This document shows, in pieces, positions 1-5,610 of a stretch of DNA of 6,290 bases (the first letter of the stretch is position 1; each line of letters begins with the position of its first letter). This stretch comes from Rhizobacter sp. (GTDB lineage Bacteria > Pseudomonadota > Gammaproteobacteria > Burkholderiales > Burkholderiaceae), in the NCBI GenBank assembly GCA_014379885.1, contig JACMKW010000515.1, forward strand, positions 1 through 6,290, in the 5' to 3' direction. Position numbers and translations under genes: made by a program. A model generated the notes under the pieces. It was not told where the DNA came from, ran no database searches, and was given only the letters and a program-made list of their open reading frames with translations.

Positions 1-1
1 G

Positions 2-115
2 CGTGAACTCGCGCAGCAGCATGGGCTCGAGGTGTCGAAACTGGTGCGTGAACCCATTCGCACAGACCAGCGCCAGTCCATTGACGGCATGTTCGTCTAC
101 CTCACGCGGCACTGA
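2..115 (+). CDS. C-terminal end of an unidentified protein (5' partial)
   Basis: An open frame enters from the left edge in frame 2 and ends at TGA 113-115, giving 37 residues that close with ...DGMFVYLTRH. The stretch is charged and helical first (around RELAQQHGLEVSKLVREPIR) and then turns into a short hydrophobic strand (MFVYL). That pattern would suit the last helix and strand of a Rossmann-like enzyme such as a SAM-dependent methyltransferase, but this is a guess from pattern only and no diagnostic motif is visible. It lies 126 bp upstream of the next gene on the same strand. No clear terminator is seen between them, so co-transcription is possible. That it is coding rests on sensible residue composition and the lack of a better frame. 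The family is unknown. Confidence 0.5.
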   Translation, partial: RELAQQHGLEVSKLVREPIRTDQRQSIDGMFVYLTRH

Positions 116-155
116 AGCTCCAAGAAGTCCCGCGGCTGACTTGCAGCTTGGGCTT

Positions 156-168
156 TGTCCTACAGCCG
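156..168 (+). promoter_or_regulatory. Shared TGTCCTACAGCCG motif upstream of the small-protein cluster
   Basis: The 13-mer TGTCCTACAGCCG lies 73 bp upstream of the ATG at 242, in the noncoding gap 116-241. The identical 13-mer occurs once more in the window, on the - strand at 4187-4175, upstream of the class A PBP gene and in the same orientation relative to that gene. TGTCCTACA is an imperfect palindrome, which suits an operator or part of a promoter. With a 2-nt gap the similarity extends leftward into a shared GGCTT. Function is inferred only. A shared 13-mer in 6.3 kb of GC-rich DNA is not by itself statistically striking. Apart from this motif and the ribosome binding site of the next gene I see nothing in the gap. 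Confidence 0.3.
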
Positions 169-241
169 ATGGCGTGAGCCCCGGCCACCATGCAGTTCTG
201 GATCCCGTGCGCCACGTCGGCGCCGTTGAAAGGAGATCTTC

Positions 242-496
242 ATGCCGGGCAAGCAATGGAGCGCCAAGCGCGAACGTCAGTACCAGCACATCCGGGGCAG
301 CCTGCTGCCGCTGGGCAAGCTGGAAGAAGTGGCCGACGAAATGGCCGCTCTGGGCTTGACGGATCGGCCGCGACACCGCGCAACGCGCGAGACAACCCGC
401 TCTTACGATCAGCTTTACAACGAAGCGCGCAGCCTCGGTGTGAAGGGCCGCTCCGCCATGAGCAAGGCGGCCTTGCTCAAGGCAGTTGAAGATTGA
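242..496 (+). CDS. Small basic protein with Rho_N/SAP-like C-terminus (plasmid-stabilization-like family)
   Basis: An 84-aa protein. The N-terminus (MPGKQWSAKRERQYQHIRGS, residues 1-20) is strongly basic and resembles small 'plasmid stabilization'-annotated proteins of proteobacteria that begin with a KWSxKRERQYEHI-like segment. Residues 55-82 (YDQLYNEARSLGVKGRSAMS, then KAALLKAV) match the helix-extended-helix pattern of the Rho termination factor N-terminal / SAP-like fold, a nucleic-acid-binding module. The role is therefore probably DNA or RNA binding; the real function of the family is not established and the family name is historical. The start at ATG 242 is well supported by AAAGGAGA about 6 bp upstream. 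As I recall the family, members carry an ARTVNKxRA-like helix and a longer hydrophilic linker before the Rho_N part. Both are absent here (residues 36-54 read LGLTDRPRHRATRETTRS), so this copy looks shortened. Its stop overlaps the TTG start of the next gene, implying translational coupling. Confidence 0.75.
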   Translation: MPGKQWSAKRERQYQHIRGSLLPLGKLEEVADEMAALGLTDRPRHRATRETTRSYDQLYNEARSLGVKGRSAMSKAALLKAVED

Positions 497-1134
497 ATGC
501 CCTCATGGCTGCGCACGCTTTGATCGACGGCGATGGCTGGCCAGAAGGCGACGGCCACCCGGTCATCATCGTTCCCGGGCGTCTGGACGCGGACCGCCGG
601 GCCTTGCTGCCGTTGCGCAATTGCTGCGAGGCGCTGGGCTATGCGGTCTATGACTGGGAGCAGGGCTTCAATGGCGACCCCGGTGACGACATCCACGCCT
701 GGCTGCACAACCTGGCCGAACATGTGCACAGTGTGTTCACCTTGCACGCGCGTCGCGTGAGCTTGGTCGGGTGGCGCTTGGGTGGGCTCTATGCCCGCGA
801 AATCTCCAGGTTGCGCTCGCATCTTGTGCGCCAGGTGGTGAGCCTGGGCACGCCACCGGTCGATGAGCGACTGGGCACTGCTTGCCTGACCACTGCGCCT
901 CCAGTTCCTGTCACATCGATCTGCAGCCGCATCGGCATGCCGTGGCACCCGCAGGTGCTGCGCATCGTTGCCGAGCGGCTGCGTCAACCCGAAGGCGCTT
1001 GGCAAGACGCCTCATACCTACAACAAGGGAGGCCCGGCGTGCCGGGAATCAACCGTCTCGGCACTTCCGTGCCGATCGCCAATCCGGTGCCTTTGGGCGC
1101 CGACCATGAAAGGAAATTCCATGAGCCACGATGA
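493..1134 (+). CDS. Degenerate alpha/beta-hydrolase-like protein lacking its catalytic triad (possible pseudogene)
   Basis: A 213-codon open frame. Residues 20-30 (DGHPVIIVPGR) form the first core strand and oxyanion region, and residues 90-105 (SLVGWRLGGLYAREIS) form the nucleophile elbow of an alpha/beta hydrolase. The family elbow is GWSLGG. Here the serine position is Arg95 (codon CGC 775-777, one base from AGC). The strand after the elbow ends in VSLGTP (116-121), but the lid is very short, and TSICSR (141-146) runs straight into IGMPWHPQVL (147-156). In relatives, as I remember them, these are separated by roughly 25-40 residues carrying the catalytic Asp (SRxDGVV...) and His (GSHxGM...). 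All three triad residues thus appear lost. The tail after AW (residues 169-170) reads through to the next gene's start and is probably not native. The start is uncertain: TTG 493 overlaps the previous stop as TTGA and has AAGG upstream; ATG 505 is the in-frame alternative. It overlaps the next gene by 14 bp. The frame has no internal stop, so it could be a young pseudogene or a non-catalytic pseudoenzyme. Confidence 0.6.
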   Translation: MNALMAAHALIDGDGWPEGDGHPVIIVPGRLDADRRALLPLRNCCEALGYAVYDWEQGFNGDPGDDIHAWLHNLAEHVHSVFTLHARRVSLVGWRLGGLYAREISRLRSHLVRQVVSLGTPPVDERLGTACLTTAPPVPVTSICSRIGMPWHPQVLRIVAERLRQPEGAWQDASYLQQGRPGVPGINRLGTSVPIANPVPLGADHERKFHEPR

Positions 1135-1573
1135 CACTGTTGACACCTTGAATGACTTGATCGAAACCTCCAAAGATGGCGAATTCGGCTTTACGGCCTG
1201 CGCCAAGCACGTTACCTCGGCCGATTTGCAGCAGCTCTTTACCACCCGCGCGGCAGACTGCCGCGCAGCGGCCAGCGAGTTGCAAACCATGGTTTCTGAC
1301 TATGGCGGCAAACCCGAAAACGATGGCACGGCATCAGGTGCCTTGCATCGCGGTTGGGTGGCGGTGCGCGGCTCGCTGGCAGGCTACAGCGACGAGGCCA
1401 TGCTCGAAGAATGCGAGCGTGGAGAAGACGCCGCGCTGGCCCGTTACCGTGCTGCCCTGCGCGACGAGGCTCTGCCGGAGGCCGTGCGTGCAGTGGTGGC
1501 GCGCCAGCAATTGGGTGTGCAAGCCAACCACGACCAGATCAAGCGCCTGCGCGACATTGCCCGGGCGGCGTGA
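1121..1573 (+). CDS. DUF2383 / PA2169-family four-helix-bundle protein
   Basis: A 150-aa soluble protein matching the DUF2383 (PA2169-type, ferritin-like four-helix-bundle) family. The pattern is an N-terminal helix with LNDLIETSKDGEFGF (residues 10-24), a second helix LQQLFTTRAADCRAAASELQ (36-55), the turn GGKPENDGTASGALHRGW (62-79), and the strongly conserved EECERGEDAALARYRAAL (96-112) followed by a final helix ending in NHDQIKRLRD. The length is normal for the family and the protein looks intact, unlike the two genes before it. The family's biochemical role is not known; such genes are often found among stress or stationary-phase genes. ATG 1121 is preceded by AAGGAA with 5-bp spacing, and the upstream in-frame extension to 968 lacks family residues, so 1121 is the start. 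It is the last gene of a three-gene + strand cluster and is followed 21 bp later by a strong terminator. Confidence 0.9.
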   Translation: MSHDDTVDTLNDLIETSKDGEFGFTACAKHVTSADLQQLFTTRAADCRAAASELQTMVSDYGGKPENDGTASGALHRGWVAVRGSLAGYSDEAMLEECERGEDAALARYRAALRDEALPEAVRAVVARQQLGVQANHDQIKRLRDIARAA

Positions 1574-1594
1574 AAGATCTGATCCCCGCAAGAC

Positions 1595-1619
1595 AAAGGC
1601 CGGCAGATGCCGGCCTTTT
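1595..1619 (+). terminator. Rho-independent terminator of the DUF2383 cluster
   Basis: A perfect 10-bp stem AAAGGCCGGC (1595-1604) / GCCGGCCTTT (1609-1618) with loop AGAT is followed by T1619, giving a TTTT run that starts within the stem. It lies 21 bp past the stop codon at 1573. On the other strand the trailing T run is only three bases, so it should work mainly for the + strand. Confidence 0.9.
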
Positions 1620-1658
1620 AAATCGCTTTGTCAGCGTACTGCAGGTCGGAGAAGCACC

Positions 1659-1761
1659 CCGTCATTCCCGTGAAAACGGGGATCCATGCGGGCTGGAGCA
1701 TTGCGTTTGAGAGGCAGCATGATGCCCGCAACCTGGGTCCCCGTTTTCACCGGAATGACGG
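1659..1761. repeat. Paired inverted palindromic repeat (REP/dRS3-like, 103 bp)
   Basis: The two ends are 27-nt inverted repeats matching at 25 of 27 positions: 1659-1685 begins CCGTCATTCCCGTGAAAACG, and 1735-1761 ends CGGAATGACGG. Each arm is also a hairpin by itself; the left arm pairs ATTCCCGT with ACGGGGAT around a GAAA tetraloop. A further inner pair, TGCGGGC (1687-1693) with GCCCGCA (1724-1730), lets the whole element fold into one long stem. The ATTCCC-N8-GGG(G/A)AT core recalls the dRS3 repeats of Neisseria and the similar dispersed repeats of other betaproteobacteria. It fills most of the 180-bp gap between the + strand terminator and the convergent PBP gene and may act as a transcription barrier for the PBP message. 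No target duplication is visible at its edges. Confidence 0.85.
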
Positions 1762-1799
1762 CTCAAACAGGTGCACGCTTTCCCGCGCAGCAGTGCGCG

Positions 1800-4145
1800 T
1801 CAGCGCGAGGGCGCCGATGACATGCCGCTGCGATCAAGCGTACGCACCACGCGGTCGAGCTCTTCGGCGGTCATGGGTGGCTGGTCTTCATCGCCCTGGG
1901 CGTTGCCTTCGATCTCCAGGCGCACAAGCGCCGCGCCTTCTTGTGGGCTGGAGACTGCCGACCAGTTGGCCATCACCACAGGAGGTGTCTGACGTGGTGG
2001 CGCAAAGCGTGCCTTGGGATCGATCAGCCCGCCCTTGAGAGAGTCGCGAAAGAAGTCCCCAACCAGCAAGATGGCGTTGTGGCCGCCCTGGCCCCAGTAG
2101 TTGCTGCGCATGGTGACGCGCGAATCGTTGAAACCCACCCAGGCGCCAGCGACCAGTTGCGGGTGCATCAGGATGAACCATCCGTCGGTGTTGTTCTGGG
2201 TGGTGCCGGTCTTGCCCGCGATGTCGGCGACGATGCCGAAACGTGTCTTGACCATGGTGCCCGTGCCTTGCGACACCACGCCGCGCATCATGTCCATCAG
2301 CTGCACTGCCGAGTCGGCCGACATGGCCCGCCGAGTGGGTGAGCCGAATTCTGCGAGCACGTTGCCGTGGCGGTCGCGGATGCGCTTCACGAACAGGGGC
2401 GCGTGGTGCTGGCCCTCTTGCGCAATGGTTGCGTATCCGTTGACCATCTCCAACAGCGTCACCGGGCTGGTGCCCAGCGCCAACGAGGGCACCGGGTCTA
2501 GCCGGCTCTGATCAACGCCTGCTGCCTTGGCCAGCGCCACCACGCGCGCAATGCCCACGTCTTGCATCACCTGCGCCGTGATGGTGTTCTTGGAATACAC
2601 CAGCCCGTCGCGCAGGCTCATGGTGTTGCCGCTGGGCCCCGACATGTCGGTGGGCCGCCAGACGGTGTTGCCGCCTTGGCGAATCTCCACCGCCCGGTCT
2701 ACATAGGCGCGTTCGGGGCGCATGCCGCTCTCGAGCGCCGCGCCGTAGACGAACGGCTTGAAGGTCGAGCCTGGCTGGCGTTCGGCCTGGGCCACGTGGT
2801 CGTATTGGTCGAGGTTGAAATCGCGGCTGCCCACCCAGGCTTTCACTTCGCCGGTGGCCGGGTCCATGGCCACGAAGCCGGCTTCCAGCCTGGTTTTCTG
2901 TGCCTTAAGGCGCGCCACCAGCGCGGTGTCGGCCATCAACTGCTGCAGGGCCTGCGTGTCGGTGGCGCCGCCTTCGACGGCCTTGCGAAATGCGGGCGTG
3001 TCGCGCAGGGCCGACACCAGCAACTCTTCGTGCTGCTTCCAGAAGTGGGCAAAGGGCTGGGCCTTGCCGCCGCGCTGGGCATAACTTTCCAGCCCCCCTG
3101 AGGTGGCGGCCAGGCTGGGCAGGCTCCATTCGGCGTCGGCCACGTGCTGCAACGATGCGGCCTGCTTTTGCACCGCCTGCTCGGCGGCGCGCTGCAGGCG
3201 CGCGTCCAGCGTGGTTTCGATCACCAGGCCGTCGGCGTACAAATCCTGGTCGTGCGTTTCGGCCCACTCCGTCAGCCACTTGCGGGCATGGGCGGCAAAG
3301 TGCGGTGCGCTGCCCAGATTTTCAGCCTGGCGCGTCAGGCTTACTCGCAGGGGCTGCGCGATCAGCGTGCGGTATTCGGTTTCGGGCAAGGCTTGTAGCT
3401 TGAGCATCTGGGCCAGCACCACGTTGCGGCGCTTGAGCGCACGCTCGGGAAACAACACCGGGTTGTAGTAGTGCGGCCCCTTGAGCATGCCCACCAGCAT
3501 GGCGCTTTCAAGGGCCGACAGTTCGGCGGCTGGCTTGTCCAGATAAGTGCGCGCGGCCATCTCGATGCCGACTGCGTTGTAGAGAAACGGTGCGGAGTTG
3601 AGGTAGATCGTGAGGATCTGATCCTTGGTGTAGTGCTGCTCGATGCGCAGCGCCGTGATCAGCTCTTTCAGCTTGCGGTGCAGCGAGCGGCTGCGGCCGA
3701 TCTCTTCGGGGAAAAGGTTGCGGGCGAGCTGCTGCGTGATGGTGGAGCCGCCTTGCAGGTTGCCGGTGGCGGTGTGAAACATAGCGCCCACGGTGCGCCG
3801 GAAGTCCACACCGTGGTGATCGTGAAAACGACGGTCTTCGGTGGCGATCAAGGCCTTGATCACGTGCGGCGATATCTCGGCCAGCGTCACATGCTGCTGC
3901 TGGGCCCGGCCGAAGGTGGTGAGCACCTCGCCATCGGCCGACATCAGCACCGACGGGCGCACGGCTTCTGCCTCTTTCAGGTCGCTCGCATCGGGCGAGA
4001 CATTCAGCAGCACCACGAGGTATGCGAGGGCCGGCACCAAGAGCAGCACACCGCCGATCAACGAGAAGCGAAGCGCCAGGCGCCGGCGCTCAGGCCAGGG
4101 TAAACGGTAAGGGTCGCTGGAGTGGGAGTCGGGGTCGGCGTGCAT
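1800..4145 (-). CDS. Class A penicillin-binding protein (bifunctional PBP1A-type transglycosylase/transpeptidase)
   Basis: A 781-aa inner-membrane enzyme that polymerises lipid II into glycan strands and cross-links the stem peptides. It has a short cytoplasmic N-terminus and a signal-anchor helix at about residues 27-48. The GT51 domain includes ATEDRRFHDHHGVD (101-114, catalytic Glu103), QGGSTITQQLARNLF (131-145) and RKLKELITALRIEQHYTKDQI (157-177, second Glu161). The transpeptidase domain has the nucleophile motif STFK (Ser460, Lys463), SKN (518-520) and KTG (645-647). All expected catalytic residues are present. Residues 330-425 form an unusual linker (SLQHVADAEW..., FAHFWKQHEELL...) between the two domains; from memory it recalls the linker of Bacteroidota-type PBP1A more than that of classical MrcA/MrcB. 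There is no C-terminal PbpC-type domain, and the C-terminus is short and acidic. ATG 4145 is required to include the anchor helix, but no good Shine-Dalgarno sequence precedes it. It starts 58 bp after the tautomerase stop on the same strand, so it could be read from that gene or from its own promoter. Confidence 0.93.
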   Translation of the reverse strand: MHADPDSHSSDPYRLPWPERRRLALRFSLIGGVLLLVPALAYLVVLLNVSPDASDLKEAEAVRPSVLMSADGEVLTTFGRAQQQHVTLAEISPHVIKALIATEDRRFHDHHGVDFRRTVGAMFHTATGNLQGGSTITQQLARNLFPEEIGRSRSLHRKLKELITALRIEQHYTKDQILTIYLNSAPFLYNAVGIEMAARTYLDKPAAELSALESAMLVGMLKGPHYYNPVLFPERALKRRNVVLAQMLKLQALPETEYRTLIAQPLRVSLTRQAENLGSAPHFAAHARKWLTEWAETHDQDLYADGLVIETTLDARLQRAAEQAVQKQAASLQHVADAEWSLPSLAATSGGLESYAQRGGKAQPFAHFWKQHEELLVSALRDTPAFRKAVEGGATDTQALQQLMADTALVARLKAQKTRLEAGFVAMDPATGEVKAWVGSRDFNLDQYDHVAQAERQPGSTFKPFVYGAALESGMRPERAYVDRAVEIRQGGNTVWRPTDMSGPSGNTMSLRDGLVYSKNTITAQVMQDVGIARVVALAKAAGVDQSRLDPVPSLALGTSPVTLLEMVNGYATIAQEGQHHAPLFVKRIRDRHGNVLAEFGSPTRRAMSADSAVQLMDMMRGVVSQGTGTMVKTRFGIVADIAGKTGTTQNNTDGWFILMHPQLVAGAWVGFNDSRVTMRSNYWGQGGHNAILLVGDFFRDSLKGGLIDPKARFAPPRQTPPVVMANWSAVSSPQEGAALVRLEIEGNAQGDEDQPPMTAEELDRVVRTLDRSGMSSAPSR

Positions 4146-4174
4146 CGCACCATGATGCGCAGCAGGCCCTGCAG

Positions 4175-4187
4175 CGGCTGTAGGACA
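4175..4187 (-). promoter_or_regulatory. Second TGTCCTACAGCCG motif, upstream of the class A PBP gene
   Basis: Read on the - strand, 4187-4175 is TGTCCTACAGCCG, identical to 156-168 and again oriented toward the downstream gene. It sits 29 bp before the PBP start codon, in the 58-bp gap after the tautomerase gene. At that distance it could be part of a core promoter with a short leader, or an operator. No canonical -35/-10 pair is convincing here. Regulatory function is an inference from position and repetition only. Confidence 0.3.
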
Positions 4188-4203
4188 GCAAGCCTCGTGG
4201 TGG

Positions 4204-4419
4204 TCAGCCGGGCCCGCTTCTGGCCAAGCGGCGCAGCTCCGTCACCGGCTTGCCGCCAATGCCCCAGTTGTCGGTGTCCACCTCGTCGATGATCACGAAG
4301 GTGGTGGCCGGGTTCTTGTTGAGCACTTTCACCAGCAGCTCGGTGACGCCCGCAATCAGTGCCGCCTTTTGTTCTGCGGTGGCGCCTTCTCGGGTGATCT
4401 GGATGTTGACGAATGGCAT
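4204..4419 (-). CDS. 4-oxalocrotonate tautomerase family protein
   Basis: A 71-aa protein of the small beta-alpha-beta tautomerase family, which assembles as oligomers and uses the N-terminal proline (exposed after removal of Met) as general base. Pro2 follows the initiator Met in MPFVNIQITREG, a helix AEQKAALIAGVTELLVKVL follows, then the second strand TTFVIIDEVD and the family signature NWGIGG (around residues 51-56). Compared by eye with 4-oxalocrotonate tautomerase of the xyl/dmp pathways, the catalytic Arg39 position is Phe, the Phe50 position is Trp, and an arginine sits at 9 rather than 11 of the mature protein. The natural substrate therefore cannot be assumed to be 2-hydroxymuconate. 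ATG 4419 has AAGGAA six bases upstream, a clear ribosome binding site. It is divergent from the nitronate monooxygenase gene and 58 bp upstream of the PBP gene on the same strand. No aromatic meta-cleavage genes are nearby. Confidence 0.9.
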   Translation of the reverse strand: MPFVNIQITREGATAEQKAALIAGVTELLVKVLNKNPATTFVIIDEVDTDNWGIGGKPVTELRRLARSGPG

Positions 4420-4531
4420 GGTGGTTTCCTTGGGTGAATTTCAGTCAATGAAGGTGGGAGCTTGTCGCAAACGCGCTGCCGCGTCGTTGATCAGGCGCTG
4501 CATCAGTTCGGCGACGCGCGGGTACGATGAT

Positions 4532-4555
4532 GCGCTTCAGCGCTTCACCGCTTCA
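4532..4555. repeat. 8-bp tandem repeat in the divergent intergenic region
   Basis: Three consecutive 8-bp units, GCGCTTCA GCGCTTCA CCGCTTCA, are followed by a degenerate fourth, CCACATCA (4556-4563). The array ends about 20 bp (12 bp counting the fourth unit) before the ATG of the nitronate monooxygenase gene, where its ribosome binding site or leader should be. It could be a slippage-prone tract or stacked binding sites, but it is short. The rest of the 156-bp gap between tautomerase and monooxygenase shows no clear promoter. Confidence 0.6.
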
Positions 4556-4575
4556 CCACATCACTCGACACCCTC

Positions 4576-5610
4576 ATGCGCGCGCAAAACCTTCTGCATA
4601 CCCAACTGCCCATCATCCAGGCGCCCATGGCCGGCGTGCAGGCGAGCCGCCTCGCCATCGCCGTGGGGCAGGCGGGCGGCCTGGGTTCGGTGCCGGCCGC
4701 GATGCTCACCCCGCAGGCCTTGCGCGACGAACTCACCTTGCTGGCCGCGCAAGGCGGCTCGTGGAACGTGAACTTCTTTGCCCACACCAACCCCACCCCC
4801 GACCCGCTGCGCGAAGCCCGCTGGCGCACGCGCCTTGCTCCCTATCACCAGCAGTACGGCATCGACATCGACAAGGTGGCCGCAGGCGCCGGCCGCCAGC
4901 CGTTCAGCCACGAGGTGGCCGACTTGATTGAGCCCTTCAAGCCGCCTGTCGTGAGCTTCCATTTCGGCCTGCCCGCGCCCGACCTGCTGCAGCGGGTGCG
5001 TGGCTGGGGCTCGAGCATCATCTCGTCGGCCACCACGGTGGACGAAGCGCTGTGGCTGCAGGAGCAGGGTGCGGATGCCGTGATCGCACAGGGCCTGGAA
5101 GCCGGCGGGCACCGCGGGCACTTTCTGGATCACGACCTGAGCCTGCAGCAGGGCTTGATGACGCTGCTGCCGCAGCTGGTGTCGGCCCTGCGGGTGCCGG
5201 TGATCGCGGCCGGCGGCATCTCGGACGCGCGGGGCGTGAAAGCGGCCATGGCCCTTGGCGCCACGGCGGTGCAGGTGGGCACGGCCTACCTGCTGTGCCC
5301 CGAGGCCACCACCTCGGCCATCCACCGCGCGGCGCTGCGCAGCCGCGAGGCGCGCCATACGGCACTCACCAACCTTTTCACCGGCCGGCCGGCACGCGGC
5401 ATCGTCAACCGGGTGATGCGTGAAGTGGGGCCCTTGTCGGGCGATGCGCCCGAGTTTCCGCAAGCCACCGCAGCCATGGCGCCTTTGCGGGCCGCAGCTG
5501 AAGCGCAAGGCAGTGGTGACTTTTCACCGCTGTGGTCGGGGCAGCATGTGGGCAACCTCGACGGTGTGGATGCGGCCAGTTTGACGCGCCAACTGGCGCA
5601 GGGGTTCTAA
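4576..5610 (+). CDS. Nitronate monooxygenase (2-nitropropane dioxygenase family, FMN-dependent)
   Basis: A 344-aa cytosolic TIM-barrel flavoenzyme that oxidises alkyl nitronates such as propionate-3-nitronate to the carbonyl compound and nitrite. Class I motifs in order: LPIIQAPMAGV near the N-terminus (residues 11-21), GGLGSVPAAM (34-43), PPVVSFHFG (123-131), DAVIAQGLEAGGHRG (167-181) with the presumed catalytic base His179, the phosphate-binding VPVIAAGGI (207-215), and GATAVQVGTAYL (228-239). The C-terminal part carries the usual substrate-lid region with TNLFTGRPARGIVNR (265-279). The length fits the family and it looks intact. The start at ATG 4576 places motif I at the expected distance, although no good Shine-Dalgarno sequence is seen and an 8-bp tandem repeat lies just upstream. 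It is divergent from the tautomerase gene. The stop codon TAA (5608-5610) is part of the CTAA duplication created by the element that follows. FMN binding and nitronate activity are family inferences; the true substrate is unknown. Confidence 0.93.
   Translation: MRAQNLLHTQLPIIQAPMAGVQASRLAIAVGQAGGLGSVPAAMLTPQALRDELTLLAAQGGSWNVNFFAHTNPTPDPLREARWRTRLAPYHQQYGIDIDKVAAGAGRQPFSHEVADLIEPFKPPVVSFHFGLPAPDLLQRVRGWGSSIISSATTVDEALWLQEQGADAVIAQGLEAGGHRGHFLDHDLSLQQGLMTLLPQLVSALRVPVIAAGGISDARGVKAAMALGATAVQVGTAYLLCPEATTSAIHRAALRSREARHTALTNLFTGRPARGIVNRVMREVGPLSGDAPEFPQATAAMAPLRAAAEAQGSGDFSPLWSGQHVGNLDGVDAASLTRQLAQGF

Noticed and set aside
190..489. A + strand frame overlapping the Rho_N-like gene
   Set aside because: No ribosome binding site and no family pattern; the 242-496 frame has both.
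415..1005. A 196-codon - strand frame over the hydrolase-like gene
   Set aside because: The + strand frame shows recognisable alpha/beta-hydrolase segments; the antisense frame shows none.
968..1120. An N-terminal extension of the DUF2383 protein
   Set aside because: The extension lacks family residues, and ATG 1121 has a good ribosome binding site and the usual family start.
1659..1761. A transposon with target duplication at the dRS3-like pair
   Set aside because: No matching direct repeats are visible at its edges, so it is called a repeat rather than an inserted element.
3471..4103. A 210-codon + strand open frame within the PBP locus (and similar ones at 2562-3101 and 2101-2511)
   Set aside because: Antisense shadows of the PBP gene, which has all catalytic motifs in the - strand frame.
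4146..4174. A leader hairpin (GCAGGGCCTGC) controlling the PBP gene
   Set aside because: The stem is only 4-5 bp with almost no loop space and is likely a chance palindrome.
4561..5508. A 315-codon open frame on the - strand opposite the nitronate monooxygenase
   Set aside because: It is rich in Arg, His and Gly with no domain pattern, lies antisense to a gene with clear motifs, and is explained by GC-rich codon bias.
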